From contig JAJTTP010000001.1 in assembly GCA_023313575.1 (NCBI GenBank), positions 1,922,001 to 1,986,000 on the forward strand: a stretch of 64,000 bases of DNA, given 5' to 3'. Within the stretch, counting starts at the first letter, position 1, and every line of letters begins with the position of its first letter. A model generated the notes under the pieces. The model was not told where the DNA came from. It worked only from the letters and a program-made list of their open reading frames with translations, and searched no databases. Source of the DNA: Eutypella sp. D-1. Lineage: Eukaryota > Ascomycota > Sordariomycetes > Xylariales > Diatrypaceae. Positions 32,002-45,296 of this stretch are shown here, one piece after another. A program made the translations under genes and the position numbers.

Positions 32002-33662
32002 CTAGCACACCATCACCTGCTGCGGGTGGTGAGGCTGGGGCTGGTGTTGCAGCAGCATGGGGTCGACCTTGTGGATCAGCGCGTCACCACCGAAGTCCAG
32101 GCCCTTTCCCATGAAGATTGGCATGGACGAGGACTCATCCAGGTGGTCGTCCTCCCCGCCGCGGGCGTAGGCGCGTGCAGCGGCGCGCGTGCGGTCAAGC
32201 AGCTGCCCGGTGTGGGGGTCGAGGCGGCCGAGGCGACAGAGGACGGCGCGAAGGCGCGCTAGGTGCAGGTCCATGACCACGGCGTCGGTGTATAGCTGTA
32301 GCGCGTGGTGCGTTCCCAACACCGCCGCCGCCTGGTCGTATGTCCACGCCCCCGGCACCAGCAGCCCGTGCCCCTGCGCCTGCTGGTGGTACGTCTCTAC
32401 CACCATCGTGATCACCGACGCTACCAGTAACTGGCACGGCGATGCGCTGGCTTCGCCGCTCGATAATGATGATGATGACGATGACGGTCGCGGTGACGAT
32501 GATGGTGATGGTGGTTTGCTCTCGTTATTGTGGCTGTTATGGTTGTTGATGTCGTCGAGCCCAAACGTCCGGACGATGTCGAATAGCGACGAGACCAGGA
32601 GGAATGTCTCCTCTAGGAACTGCCGGTCTGCGGGCCCTTCTTGTCGGCTCCGGGCCGCGCGTAGGGAGTAGAAGATGTTGGTTAGCTGGGAATACGCGGG
32701 CGACATTTGCTCCGGGTTCTGAGATTGTGATGCCGGTGCGTTCGTCAGTTCAGCGGGGAGGCCGATTGATCGTTGTTGTTGTTGTTGTTGCTGCTGCTGC
32801 TGCAGATCCTGCCCTTTCGAAATTGCCGATAGGTCGCTGATGCTCATGTCTAAATAGCCGCTCGTAGGATTCGAGAATCCGGCTTGCGAAATCAGATGCG
32901 GTGGGTCAGCGAGCGAAGTCAGAGACTCTCCAAAGCTAGCGTTGGAGACCATGGAGGCCGTCGATTCTAGGATGCCAGACACCTCGGCCGACCACAGACC
33001 GGGAACAGTCATTTCTGGCTGTGTTGACAGCAACAGCGGGTCCGGATGAGCTAATGCTGGTGCCGTCCAGAATGTGTCATACCTGGGTAGGACATGTCAG
33101 TAACAGGGTGACCAGGAAGTCGGCTAGTGCTCAGCTCAGATGCTTACATGGAGGCGTCGGTCGGCATGGAGACAGGCATGGTGGTAGAGCACTCTGGGTA
33201 GAACTCAGTTGTCGTCGTCGGCAACATAGTCTCCTGCGGCGGGCACGGGGAGTTACGGCTGTATGGCGGTGATGGTTGCTGGACGGGATACTGGAGGCTA
33301 GTCGCCGGTCCCGGCGTAGACGCCTTCCTCCTCTTCGCGGGCTGCGATGCCGGGCTTGATGACGCCGACCTTTTGCTGGTACTCCTCCTTCGCATGCCCC
33401 TGGGGCTGTCGAGCCTCGGTCGTCCCATCTCAGATCTCCTAAAGGTAGAAAGTTAATACGAGACCTCAGGTTCGGATCCCACACGGACATAAAAGGAAGT
33501 CCTAGAAACCCGGTGAGGGTTCGGAGATACATACGGGCTGAACTGGCAGAGCTGGCCTTTCTGTCGACAATTCTTGCATGGGCCATGGCCGTCAGACTGG
33601 CATTTGGCCTTGAGCTTGTGGCACGCATCGCAGGCGTTCCTGAGAACAATGCCGCCTCCCAT
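32002..33662 (-). CDS. Zn(II)2Cys6 transcription factor
   Basis: Exons on the minus strand are 33662-33535, 33438-33148 and 33082-32002, giving 499 residues. The zinc cluster at C11, C14, C21, C29, C32 and C39 (CX2CX6CX7CX2CX6C) is complete and intact. The join QFSP/RSEMGRPRL leads into a basic Ser/Arg/Lys-rich linker (MRRRSTSKR...PAKRRK) likely to be nuclear localisation sequence. A ten-residue polyglutamine tract and a Ser/Asp-rich segment follow. No fungal-specific middle homology domain is obvious; the C-terminal helical region (ALQLYTDAVVMDLHLARLRAVL) recalls the dimerising tail of AflR-type regulators, which is a weak inference. The target pathway is unknown and no biosynthetic cluster adjoins it: a scramblase gene lies on one side and a 9.4-kb gene-free block on the other. 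Confidence 0.85.
32774..32803 (-). repeat. CAA/CAG triplet repeat encoding ten Gln
   Basis: Within the third exon of the Zn2Cys6 gene. Mixed CAG and CAA codons; likely variable in length between strains. Confidence 0.85.
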
Positions 33663-36600
33663 CTCGAAAGTCGGCGGTCTCGAAATCACAAATTCTTTCT
33701 CTTACTCTTCCTCTTCTTCTTTCGCGGTGTATAATGTTCTTGGTATGGGTTGTACAGATATTTGGCCGAAGTCGCCTCCAACAGACAAACCACGTGAATG
33801 TCGCCGGGGTTCGTCTATATCTATGGGTGGTTGTGGGTTGAATGGTTAGTGTGTTGAAAGAATCTCTAACTCCCGGAATCTTCGTCTTTACATATATGTA
33901 TGTGTCTCTACGGTATGGGAACTAGAACCACCGGGGCATCGAATTTCATGATGTCACTAGCCTACTCGTCCTAATACTCGTCCTAATGGTGAGTCTTAAA
34001 TCGAACTATGTCGTGATCTCATCGCCGTCAAGCAGCCTTGTGGGCCCAGAAACTACAGGGTGCTTTCGGATTTTGATGTCAGTTTGCCAATCTCGAACCC
34101 CAAAATTAGCATGCCGGGAGATAAGTGAGCTGCAGGAACACGGGCCAGACCCAAGGAACCATACCAAACCACCCCCTCCCCCGTGTCTTCCCTCACACCC
34201 CTATGCCAGTATGCTATATAGATTAGCGCAGACAAGAATAAGAGCGTGTATCCTATGATTATCCGCTCCAGACAGAGTCGTCGGCTCGTAGGAATATTGG
34301 TAGGATCTACGCTAGGTCTTAGCGTTTCTGGTCGCAGCAGTAACGTGAATAAAAAGGGGAAAAAACCACCCCACGCCTAGAGGAGCGAAGTCATCCACAT
34401 ACAAAACTACCTGGGTTCTACGTTTTGCCCTGTTTCCACCCCGGCGGTCCTCCGGTTACCAGGCGCATCTATATTAGCCCCTCCCCCTTTTTGAATCTAG
34501 TATGGATATATACATATTTGCCCACCTAGGTACATGTATTTACCCCTTGCATTAGCTCATGGTACGTAGTATCCCTACCAAGTAGATAGCGTGATCCTTT
34601 TTATCTGCAAGCCTGGGTAAGAGTGGGTGGACCGGGCCGTTCTTATTCAGTGGGTCAAAAATAGCATACTTTACTTGAGTGTCTGCCAAAGTACCTAGCC
34701 GGATGCCTAAGTAAGTTTATAACTACTAATTTGAAGTTTGGTATTGTAAGGGAAGTAGTCGAGAATTCGTTCATCCCGAGGTCTCCTGCTTTTTACTCCG
34801 TATTTGTGAATTCCTATAAGATGTGTCCCGGTTACTACTCGCCATTTGATGTTCCGCGTAAACCACGGTCTAGTCTTCACCGGCCCCCAATATCTCTTAG
34901 CATGGCACGAAGGATTGACATCGAGACAAGTAATATAATTATTATATTGGTCTATTGTCTGGGCAGCTAGCCAAGGACGTGGATTAGCTGATGTATTTTA
35001 CCTTACAGCGGTTACTTTTGATCCTTGTAAAAGGACGGGGCCAAGGAAGACAGGGGGCAAGGACAGGGTAAGGCAGGACTAAGAAGGGAAAATAGGCTTG
35101 ATGGACTTCATAGGGGAGGGGTAGAGGGGCAAAATGGTTCAATCTAGTACGGATTCTGGTACGGAATTGAAGTGTCCCGAGGTTGTCGTGTGCTATATCC
35201 GTAGAGAATGGAATAGACTTGGATATGCAACGTTAATTACCTCTTCTGGGTTTGTGAACCCAGACACATGCATGCCTCTACTATTTAATATCCTAAATTG
35301 GGTCTTTACACCATTTAGAGACGACTCAAGTACTTGCTATGTCAAAATGAGGAATAGAGGCGAGATTTACCACCCCTGTTGACTAGCAAAGACTTCCTCT
35401 CACGATAGGTTTGATAGCTCGCTTGAATTATAACCTAGTGTAGACTTCAGGAGATAACGACACTATTCTGAACGATGAGTTAGGAATGATGGAGTGGTGA
35501 GACCGACAAGCTAAAATCCAACCTTTTCTACATAAGAGGTAGCGAGATAGAATTAGGGAAAGTAACTAGATGAGCCATAGTAAATCATCAGCGCCTATGT
35601 ATTTAGTAGAGGTTTGAGATGATAGTAGGTAGGGCTAAGACTGAATAGCACCAGCCAGCAAGGTCACCAAAATACGACGTCTTCAGCAGACTGGATAATC
35701 GACAGATTCGAAGCCGCTCATAGGACGTACGCGCCGTGATCCCTTTTTAGACAATCTGCAGGTAATTGATAGCTTCGTGATTATCCTAGCAACTTGGCCG
35801 CCAAGCAACCAAAGTAACGAGGTATCTCCATCGAACTCCATTGGAGTGCATCCAGATATTTCAGCCCTATCTCATTATGTAACTGGCCTGACTCCTGAGT
35901 GCCTACCGAGGTAGTTGTCCGCAACATCTATCACGCCATACTCTTAAGCCGTTCAAACTTGCGAGGACGAATATAACACAGGTTAGCTTCCAGAGCCGCG
36001 TCGTTTCTAAAATGATTTTAGAGCCGGGAAGAGCATCCTTCGGCTCGTTTAGTACCTAACATGCTTGTCTTCCTGTGGCAACGTTCTTGTGACCTTCACC
36101 TGATGGCAACGCGGTGCCAACTGCTTCCAAGTCGGCCGGACCAACGTAGGCGGATCCGATCAATCCGAACACTACGTAAACACGACTCCTATTGGATCGT
36201 CGCCCTCCGGGAGAAGTTCTCGCCGATTAATAAAGTGCAATGGCCTTCCTAGGACGATGCTAGCCATGCACTTCAGAGCTGCGATTTCTACCCCTGGCCC
36301 TCACCCCCGTCCACCACGTTCCTAGCCTTACGACCTATTCCATATTCGTGCCCATGCACTGGCAGGAAAGGGCAAAGTGGGCATGCTACCTATATATAGA
36401 CAATAATAGAGACTTGGCAACTAATATAATAGTAGTAGTACCGTTATGTGCTACTATGTATGTAGATAGAGCATGTTTCAATACGCATGTCCAGTCGAGA
36501 TCACAACCTGTTTCTAGTGTACTCCGTAGTAATGACAAATAACGAAGGACCTCACATACTCATCTGATACCGAGAACATCTAGACTCACGCACTAATATT

Positions 36601-39600
36601 TCCCCGGGATGGGGGGGGGGGGCTGTCAGTTGGCCGTATTTTAGATATTTTCCCGAATGTCTACCAGGTGAAGCAGGAGACAAGATCCCCAGCGGACAAA
36701 AAGGCAAAGCCCTACTTAACACTTCATGAACAAGGCATGGAACGATGCTAGAGCACCGTTGCCTACGACCCGGGCTCACGGGGTCGGAAGCATCGATATC
36801 ACAGGCACCGACGCTTCGGTTCGGATACCTATGGCCCGGGTTGCGTTGCATTCAGAGATGCAGGTGCACGACAGGCCTGCATTAGGTATTCCCAGGTTTG
36901 CAGGTTGCAGGTTGACATCCACTGGTCTTAGACCCTCGCTCTCCCCCTTCTGCCCCGAACGAGGACTCGACGTACCCCGCGCTATCTTCCTTGCATTGCG
37001 GGGCGCAGGGACACATCCACCTACGCCGCAGCTACTTCACATCCAGTCTACAGCGCACCTATCAGCTTAAGAAGAAGAAGAACGAAGTTATCCAAGCTTA
37101 GGTATACAGGAATCACACTGATGAGGCGAGGTAGAAGAAGCAGAAGTAAGAGATTCACAAGTCATACATAATAGCCACGGCTCGGAACTTCGTGCATGCG
37201 AAAGCATCGTGCTTGACATGTAGTCCCACGAAGCATTAGCAATGAGAGTAAGATTACAAGTACTCCGATCGTCACTCGTTACCGCTCGTTCAACTGAATC
37301 TCGTCCTACCCGTGATCTTGTGACCACGAAACTATCACGGCCGCGCGGATAAAACGATGAACGTTGATTCTTGAATACACAACCGATAAATGGCCCCCAC
37401 TAATTATCCCACGCATCCCGCACTTGTAAAAAGCCAGCTATAAAGGTATTACTACGTAGTATTCTACCATCAGCTATTTAATAGTTACAAATAACCTGGA
37501 AGGATAGCTAACTAGTTCCTAGTAATATATAATCTTAGGATGTAATCTACTACCCTTGTACCTGAACGATTAGGACGGACCGGGACCGAGAGGGCCCCCA
37601 ATATCCCGCAGCCAAGTGATGTGCGGGATCTATAACGCTCGGGCCCTAGAATATCCCTTAAGAAAAACGAATTTGCCGAAGATTTCAAGCGCCAAACCTA
37701 TCCAGGCATACTATAAGACAAAGGATCCAAGTTGACTAACCAACCATGGGTGTGATGATCCCATGCCCATTCCCAACCGTTCTGCAAGAAATTTCCCCTG
37801 GCGCTACCAGGAATGGTGGTGCCAGTGATGGAGATCGGGCTTTGGCAGTGAGGAGGTGCATTCCAACTAGATATTTACCATAAGCGAATTCTGAGCTTTC
37901 TTCAGGGGGGTAGTCTTACTTCGTAGATTGCTTGGATTCTCTCTATGCCTGATGGCTATCTCAATCACGATCTCCGGAACAACGTCCCGCCATACCATGC
38001 TCGGCTGGCCTAGCTAGCTAGGTTGGCTACTATATACGGCCCTGCATGCGACGCGACTCATACTTGCGCAGCGTGCCTGCATACTGTACGTACGCACGCA
38101 TTGCGCATGCGCATATACACGCTTGGTTAGTCATATTATGGGCAGGGCTATGCCACCGCGAGGCTGTTACCACGTATGGTGACTTTCCGGGGTGCGGAAC
38201 CCGCCATGGTCCTCAAAAGGCCTTGTCCATACAATGGCTAGAAGAAGGGTGGTTGAGGTCCTTGGATCCTAGTTAACCAAACCATCACGTGGTATCATGC
38301 ACCTAGGTGATAGAGTCCTTTAGTTGACCTAGTGTATCTCGGTCAAGAAATAGATACAACCATAAGTGAGACTCTATCCTACGCAGAGCTGGAGAGCTCA
38401 AGGTGCGTTAACGCTACTATCGTCCTCTTTACTATGTACTCTTCTTAATCGGAGACGTATACGGTAACTAGACCCCCATCTGTGCCATCTCTTGATTCCG
38501 GTACCCTGATCAGTTCGCAGGTCCCTTCGTCGGCGCCTATGGTATGCACAATGGGGACAGCTCGCAGGCCGATTGCAGAAAGCTATCTCTGAAGTGCGGA
38601 TCCTCTGGCATGATTGGCTTCGCAGACTGCTGGTATCTAGGTAGCTAGATGAGAGGCCATCTGTAATATGATTGGGCGTTGCCGTCTGGGTCGGATAAGC
38701 AGGACAAGAACTCGGTACCCTGTAGCTGAAGATTTGCGAGTGATAACCCGGTATGGTGTTCCATGTGCCTGGATATGACGCACATCGCCGGTTATGCAAT
38801 GCAACATTAGCTAGCGCAGTCTGCGAACACTTCTGCATGCACTTAGATCACTGGCTTGACGGGTAATGGGTGCCAGCCAGGCACATCGGGATGATGGTAC
38901 CCTAGATACGAATACAGTGGACCAATTGTCGTACCCGAAATTTGATTATCGACAACCTTCAGAGATAGATTATATCCTAAAATAAAAGGAACTCGAACTC
39001 GAGATCTGGAGACCGTAGGGGAAGGATTTGACTCCCGCTGCGATCCGCCTGAGGTCAACCGGCGGCAACTTTTGATACCTACTCCTGTTGGAGGATGAGG
39101 ATGACTACCTATCTATATAGAAGAGTTGCGAAGTATCAGATAGTTCGTGATTAAATTCAATCCCAAGAATCCGCATCCTTATCTTCTGATAACGAAATTA
39201 CTTTGATGTCGAACACTTGAATCACATCTGTTCTCAGGCTTTCTCCTATTCTCTCAACCCCACTCCCCTTTCTTTCTATATTAAGTGTCACTGCTCATTA
39301 TGCTACACTTGGTCGGAATGATACATTCTTTATTTCGTCATTGGTTCGAGTAGCCTTTACGTGTAGCTCTGTACTAGCGGAAGCAAGATGGATGCTGGGG
39401 GGGGGGGGGGTGACAACGGCGGAAAGGAGTTTGCGAACGGAGGTTCAGCCTGTACATCACATTAAGGCTTCAGCATTCGATAGATGGTGGTTCATTCCTG
39501 TATTACCTACTTTATTTTCACCAGTCATCGTAGAAGTCATGCGGTCTAGTATACGATGAACTGACGCCAACCCCTGAAATGGTATACTGGGACCTATCTC

Positions 39601-42600
39601 TGAACCCCTTTTTACAGATCCACCAGTCTGATCTCGGGACGGACTTACATGACATGATCTATACTTACATCCCTACATTCTCATATGGCTATGAAGGAGC
39701 GTCCCCATGTCAGCTAGAACATACTCGCATGTGCGTTTTGCGCGACGAATACGTCAGCTCTAGTCACGAGTTGGCAATGTGGCATGCGCCGTAGCTTATG
39801 TTTCCTGGATGCGATGTGCAATGATCTTCAGGGCTGCCGATCTAGTTGAGGTCTTATCATGTAAAGAAGAGCAAAATGAAGGATGCATATCATCTGGATC
39901 GATCCCTATAGGACAGTCTTTTTCATCGATTCTAAATATGGCCTTGCCACAAACACCACCTGTTCGCCGGATCATCCCGGGGACTTCTGCTTATTTTAGA
40001 AGGGGGTGGTTCTAGAAGATCCTCCCGTGGCAACACTAAGGTGATAACTTTCACTAGCATACTAGGCCTCTATTCGAGAGAAATCTCCCCAGGGATTTAG
40101 CAGGGCCTAGACCACCGGGAGAGGTGTGAACTACATCATGCGTCATGGCGATCTTGGGTCTCGAAACAGCTTCGAGATCTCTTGGACTTGGGTCACCCCG
40201 AGCACTGAATCAGGTAAGAACGGAAGGCCTCATGGCCGAAAGTCTAGTAACCTCTAAATTTCTCATGGGGATGTCACTTGATGCGTTTTCATGTGCGGGC
40301 TAGAATGTTCACTTGTTTTCGTATGTGAGTGGATAGGGGGGCCTAATCGAGCCGAGCCTGCCATTAACGACTTACAACTCCGCTATCGTCTTATATATGA
40401 TTTTTCACTTCCCGCTCTCTAATCATATGAGATCCATGTTCTATAACTGTTAGAGGATGCGGTAGAGAGTGACAAAGAGTGACTGAAAGTTCTCAGATAG
40501 ATATCTAACTTGATAGCTACGGGTGAAGTCAAACATGCACCAAACTTTGGCACTTTGTATTTGCAACGAGGCTCCGAACCTGATCCATATAAGCTTTCAG
40601 CCGACCACAGCCCGTAAAAGGAGAGATCGAGTCTCCGTTAGCACCCTGTCTACGACATCACTGAACTGGTCAGGACTTATATGAAGGGAGAAGCTCCGCC
40701 ATGTCTCCACTCAGGTCTTCGAAAAGCGTATTACACGCTTGCCACCAAGGCAGGGACGATAGCTCCGTGGTATGGTATGCACGGGCACATCTGGCTTGAT
40801 AGATGAAGGCTTCTGAAGACCTTGGGTAATAGGTCAACGCTGAACTGCCTTTGGCACCACCCTATGCCTTCTAACTGGAGGATGATATAGTTGAGCTTTA
40901 GGCCACCAGCCACGGACCCCCTCTCTTATCGTGCCAACATACCGTACCTCAGCCGCGAGGCGCATCAACCAATCCCGTCCTGGTCAAAACCAGCCAGGGG
41001 AATACCGCAGAGAGAGTACCTGAAGCTCTAGGGTAAGCGCTGGCCCGTAGGCAACTCACACCGGGCGAGTCGGTACGTACGGAGGCCGGGTATAGCAGCA
41101 AGGAGTCAAGGTGTTACAATTATACTACCACTGGACGTAGTAGGCTACGCAGTGATTCCGTTAAAAGAATTGCCTGCTGTACGATCCTCCGATGTCCCGA
41201 GAAAGTCTACCTCTAGTATAGGAACAACTTGCTCGCTTGAGTGTGCCCACGAAGAGCCTCCCGAAAATGTTACCGTCTCAACTCATCTCAGAAATGGATG
41301 AAAGATGATCGGTGACCATGGGGGGCAAAGTATGCGAGTAGCACTTCTGAGGTCGCGAGTTAAGCGCTGCAGTGATGCCTCCTACCGATTCTTCTTCACT
41401 CGGCTACCCCCCGCCCCCTCCCCTTTTCCATGTTATTGCTGTGCTTCATATAAGACTAATCCCGCACCGCGATAGACGACTCGAGAAGAATGCACTTCTG
41501 AACGAAAGTAGCAGCGCACTTCCCGAGAACGGCGCAGACTTCAAGATTCGGCCAAGATCCTCGACTCCGCCTCGTGATGATGATGAAGAACTGATGCCCC
41601 ACTGATAACCAATGGGGCATAAGCAACTTTGATGCATGACCAGCTTTCTGGGGGCATCAGGTCGTCGTTCTTGAGAGAAATCGCATAGTGACCAATTGCA
41701 ACGCTCTGTATCACGTTTCACCGAAAGTGGGATTCCAAGAATGGAATCCCATCCCTTGGGATAAAGGTACCACAAATACTCTTCAGCAGACTGACTACTG
41801 TAGTTGTAACTCCGTCAGTCAGCCGTTGGTCCGTTACCTATTTCCTAAATAGCACAACCGTGGACAAGAAGCCAAGGGAATGGATAATTCCACGTTCAGA
41901 TATAATAGTGCATAGTGCATATATATATGAGTTAGTTACACTTGAGAAAGAGCTAATGATGTAATATTTTATATATAAATATAAGATTTGCGCATGCATA
42001 TCTGCGAATTTGTCGGGCGAGGGGAGAGCAGTCAGGGAAACAGGAAGGCTGTGATTCGCAAATTGACAGTCTCCAAACCCGTTCGTCCTGTAGGTGCTTA
42101 AAAAGTATGTCATATGTAATGCCAATATGCAATAACTATGGCATGCGTCACCTCAATTTCACATGTGAAGGCTAGGCTTGTGTTAGCTGGGTGAGCTGGG
42201 TGTGTGGGCAGGTGGGTTAGCGCCCGTCCGATACGGACTAGCGGGGTCGGGCAGGCGGGCGGGTTTTGTTTGCGGCTTAAGAATCTGAGAAATGTGGGAG
42301 AACGTTATCGGGGACCTTTCTAAGCGGGTCATTTCAACTGAACCTCGGCATCTGTTTTTATGTACCTACACAGCTAGAGTTGCCATATGTGGCTGAATTG
42401 GATACCCCGGACGGCGGCGGTTGTTAGAAGAATGTCCGCATGATCAATTCTTTCCCCAGCTGGACTAACGGCTATCTCGGTAGGTACCATAGTAGTATCG
42501 TTACCTACTTACTTAGGTACATGGAAGGTTGAGTCTTGAGTGGTTAACATCGGGACATGACCGCTTTGACACCTTCCAAGGTTAACAATCAGCATCTTTT

Positions 42601-43112
42601 TATCACGTTGCGGTTTTCTGAGGGTTCGTCTGCTTAGCGATAGCCTACCTAAGTATTTCAATACTGATACCTCCCATCCTTAGAGAGATTTGAAACTATA
42701 TATATCTTATAAGGTAGATATATACAAAGAAGTCTCAAGTAGTGTGTACTTGTTTATACTCAGACCAACACGATACTGTGGCCCACTTCCCGGGTTATTA
42801 TCCCCATACCATCGTCCCCGGCATCGTCTTTTAACCATTCTACACTACCAAACTGCCTAGGTCCTGTTAAGGTGCCGCGGCAAAAAGATAGCCCACACAT
42901 TTAGCCCACATATAGTCCACGCAAAGCCCGCGCATAGTTCACGCATAGACCACGGACCTTTTAGAAGCAATTGCTGCCGTCATACCTTTCCGGCGCTACC
43001 ACTCTCTCGTCGTTTCGCTTCCCTCCTTGTTTTGTGACTGGGGACCGGTCTTTTTTTTTGTTCTTCTCTCCTTTCCTGCTGTTCCCTTCATAGAGTCTGT
43101 CACTATTGTAGG
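33663..43112. other. Gene-free block of 9.4 kb
   Basis: No gene, domain or complete transposon is recognised on either strand. The longest frames (about 146 codons at 38398-38838 minus and 114 codons at 36726-37070 plus) show no family features. It contains G runs near 36609 and 39399, and ACCTAGG motifs near 34524. Base composition is more balanced than in genes but not extremely A+T-rich, so strong RIP is not evident by eye. It could hold decayed elements or noncoding transcripts. The left end includes the promoter of the Zn2Cys6 gene. Confidence 0.5.
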
Positions 43113-45296
43113 ATGTTGAAGTCCCTGGTAAAAAGCCGGGCACAGGTTTCTGCATTCCGGACAACGACAGCTAGGTCACCTCACATAATACCAGTACGTA
43201 AAATCATACCCCCTAGCGCTGAATTCTCCTGTGCCGCGTACTTACAAACCAAATCGCTTCAGAGCATACAGATGGCGCCGGCAGCATCGAAAAGGAGCAA
43301 CAGCTCCCTCCCAGCAGGCAAGTAAACCGAGCTAGATATTAGACCTATGGCGCATGCTTACAATGTAAAGCAGGTTATGTGGAGGACAAGTCCAAAGGCC
43401 CCATGCTCCGGTTTCAGGACTCGTTACCACGCCTACCAGTCCCTACCCTCGAAGAGACCGCCGCCCGGTATGTCAAGAGCCTGCATCCGTTGCTGAGCCC
43501 TGCCGAGCTGGACGCGAGTAAGAAGGCCGTTGAGGAGTTCGTCAAGCCCGGCGGCGTGGGTCGGAAGCTGCAGGAGAGGCTAGTGGCCCGGCGCGAGGAT
43601 CCAGCTGTGCGGAACTGGATCTACGAGTGGTGGAACGACGCCGCGTACTTGAGTTACCGGGATCCTGTCGTGCCCTACGTTAGCTACTTCTATTCCCACC
43701 GCGATGATCGCCGCCGTCGTGACCCCGCCCGCCGCGCTGCTGCCATCTCCACCGCCGTCCTCGAGTTCAAGAAGCAGGTTGATACCGGCACCCTCGAGCC
43801 CGAGTATATGAAGAAGCTCCCCATTTGCATGGACAGCTACAAGTGGATGTTCAACGCGAGCCGCGTCGCCGCTCGCCCCGCCGACCATCCCATCAAATAC
43901 GACCCTGCCGAGCACAAACACATCCTTGTCATCCGGAAGAACCGCTTCTTCAAGGTCGCCCACGAAGTTGCTGGTCGCCAGCTCACCACCCCCGAGCTCG
44001 AGGCCCAGTTCCGCCGCGTGTACGAGCTTGCCGCTGATGGGAGGGCGCCTGCCGTCGGTGCTTTGACTTCGGAGAACCGCGACGTGTGGGCCGACGCGCG
44101 CAAGATCTTGCTGGAGGCTTCGCCCGCCAAGAACACCGCCGCTCTCGAGGCCATTGAATCTGCCTCCTTCACCGTGTGCCTAGACGACGCGGCCCCTGTC
44201 ACCCTCGAGGAGCGTGCTCACCAGTACTGGCACGGCGATGGCCAGAACCGCTGGTACGACAAACCCCTGCAGTTCATCGTCAACGACAATGGCACGTCCG
44301 GATTTATGGGTGAGCACAGCATGATGGATGGCACGCCGACGCACCGTCTCAACGACTACGTCAACGATGTCATCTTCAATAACAAGCTGGACTTCAGCGG
44401 TGGTGAGTCTCCCGTGCGCTCGGGCCTCCCAGCCCCCGCGCCCATCAACTTCGAGATCACCCCGGAGGTGCAGGCGGAGATCGACCGGGCGACGCGCGAC
44501 TTCGCCGGCGTCATCGGTGCGCACGAGCTCGCCGTCCAGGCGTACCAGGGCTACGGCAAGGGCCTGATCAAAAAGTTCCGGATGTCGCCCGACGCGTACG
44601 TGCAGATGGTGATCCAGCTGGCGTACCACAAGATGCATGGGCGCAGCCGGCCGACGTACGAGTCGGCGGCGACGCGGCGCTTCCAGTTGGGGCGCACGGA
44701 GACGTGCCGGTCGGTGTCGGACGAGAGCGTGGCGTTCTGCGAGGCCATGGCGGACCACTCGGGCGCGGTCACGGACGAGCGCCGTGCCGAGCTCTTCCGC
44801 GCCGCTATCGCCGCCCACATCGAGTATATCACCGCCGCCTCGGACGGCAAGGGCGTCGACCGCCACCTATTCGGTCTCAAGAAGCTTCTTGCCCCTGGTG
44901 AGGACGTGCCTGCCCTTTACACCGACCCCGCCTATGCCTACAGTTCCTCCTGGCACCTGTCCACCAGCCAGCTGAGCTCCGAGTACTTCAACGGCTACGG
45001 CTGGAGCCAGGTCATTGACCAGGGTTTCGGCATCGCCTACATGATCAACGAGAACAGGTGAGTTCCGCTGCCCCGTTCCCTTTGGCCACCCCCCCTTCCC
45101 CCCCTTCCCCTTTTTTCTTGTATTGCGGATAGAAGGATGAGACGCTGACAGATGGCACCCCAAAAATAGTCTCAGCTTCAACATCGTCTCCAAGGGCCTC
45201 GGCAGCCAGAAGATGAGCTATTACATCCGCGAGGCCGCCGACGACATCCGCGACGTCCTGCTGCCGACCCTCGAGGCGCCCAAGGCCAAGCTTTAA
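43113..45296 (+). CDS. acuJ: Carnitine O-acetyltransferase, mitochondrial and peroxisomal
   Basis: Exons are 43113-43317, 43374-45057 and 45170-45296, giving 671 residues. The first intron has a GC-AG structure (GCAAGT donor at 43318); only that splice yields the conserved LPAGYVEDKSKGPMLRFQ. Choline/carnitine acyltransferase sequence fills the protein. The catalytic His is H383 in GEHSMMDGTPTHRLNDY. The N-terminus MLKSLVKSRAQVSAFRTTTARS is a basic amphipathic mitochondrial presequence, and the C-terminus is AKL, a type 1 peroxisomal signal. A second ATG at 43272 would omit the presequence. A 69-nt segment (43194-43262) with GTACGT and CAG borders is a possible further intron that stays in frame if retained. 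Role: transfers acetyl groups between CoA and carnitine for export from peroxisomes and mitochondria during growth on acetate or fatty acids. Confidence 0.94.

Noticed and set aside
38398..38838. 146-codon minus-strand frame
   Set aside because: No recognisable domain, codon use unlike the window's genes, and in the gene-free block; probably chance.
38843..39058. tRNA-like trace on the minus strand (GTTCGAGTTCC and a RESNPSP/RVRVP shadow translation)
   Set aside because: No acceptor or T-stem pairing could be made, so there is no support for a tRNA gene.
40731..40913. Minus-strand frame with protein-like segment (MAGGLKLNYIILQLEG)
   Set aside because: Only 60 codons, flanked by stops on both sides; too weak to call a pseudogene.
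33663..43112. Intact transposon in the gene-free block
   Set aside because: No transposase, reverse transcriptase or integrase frame and no terminal repeats could be seen by eye.
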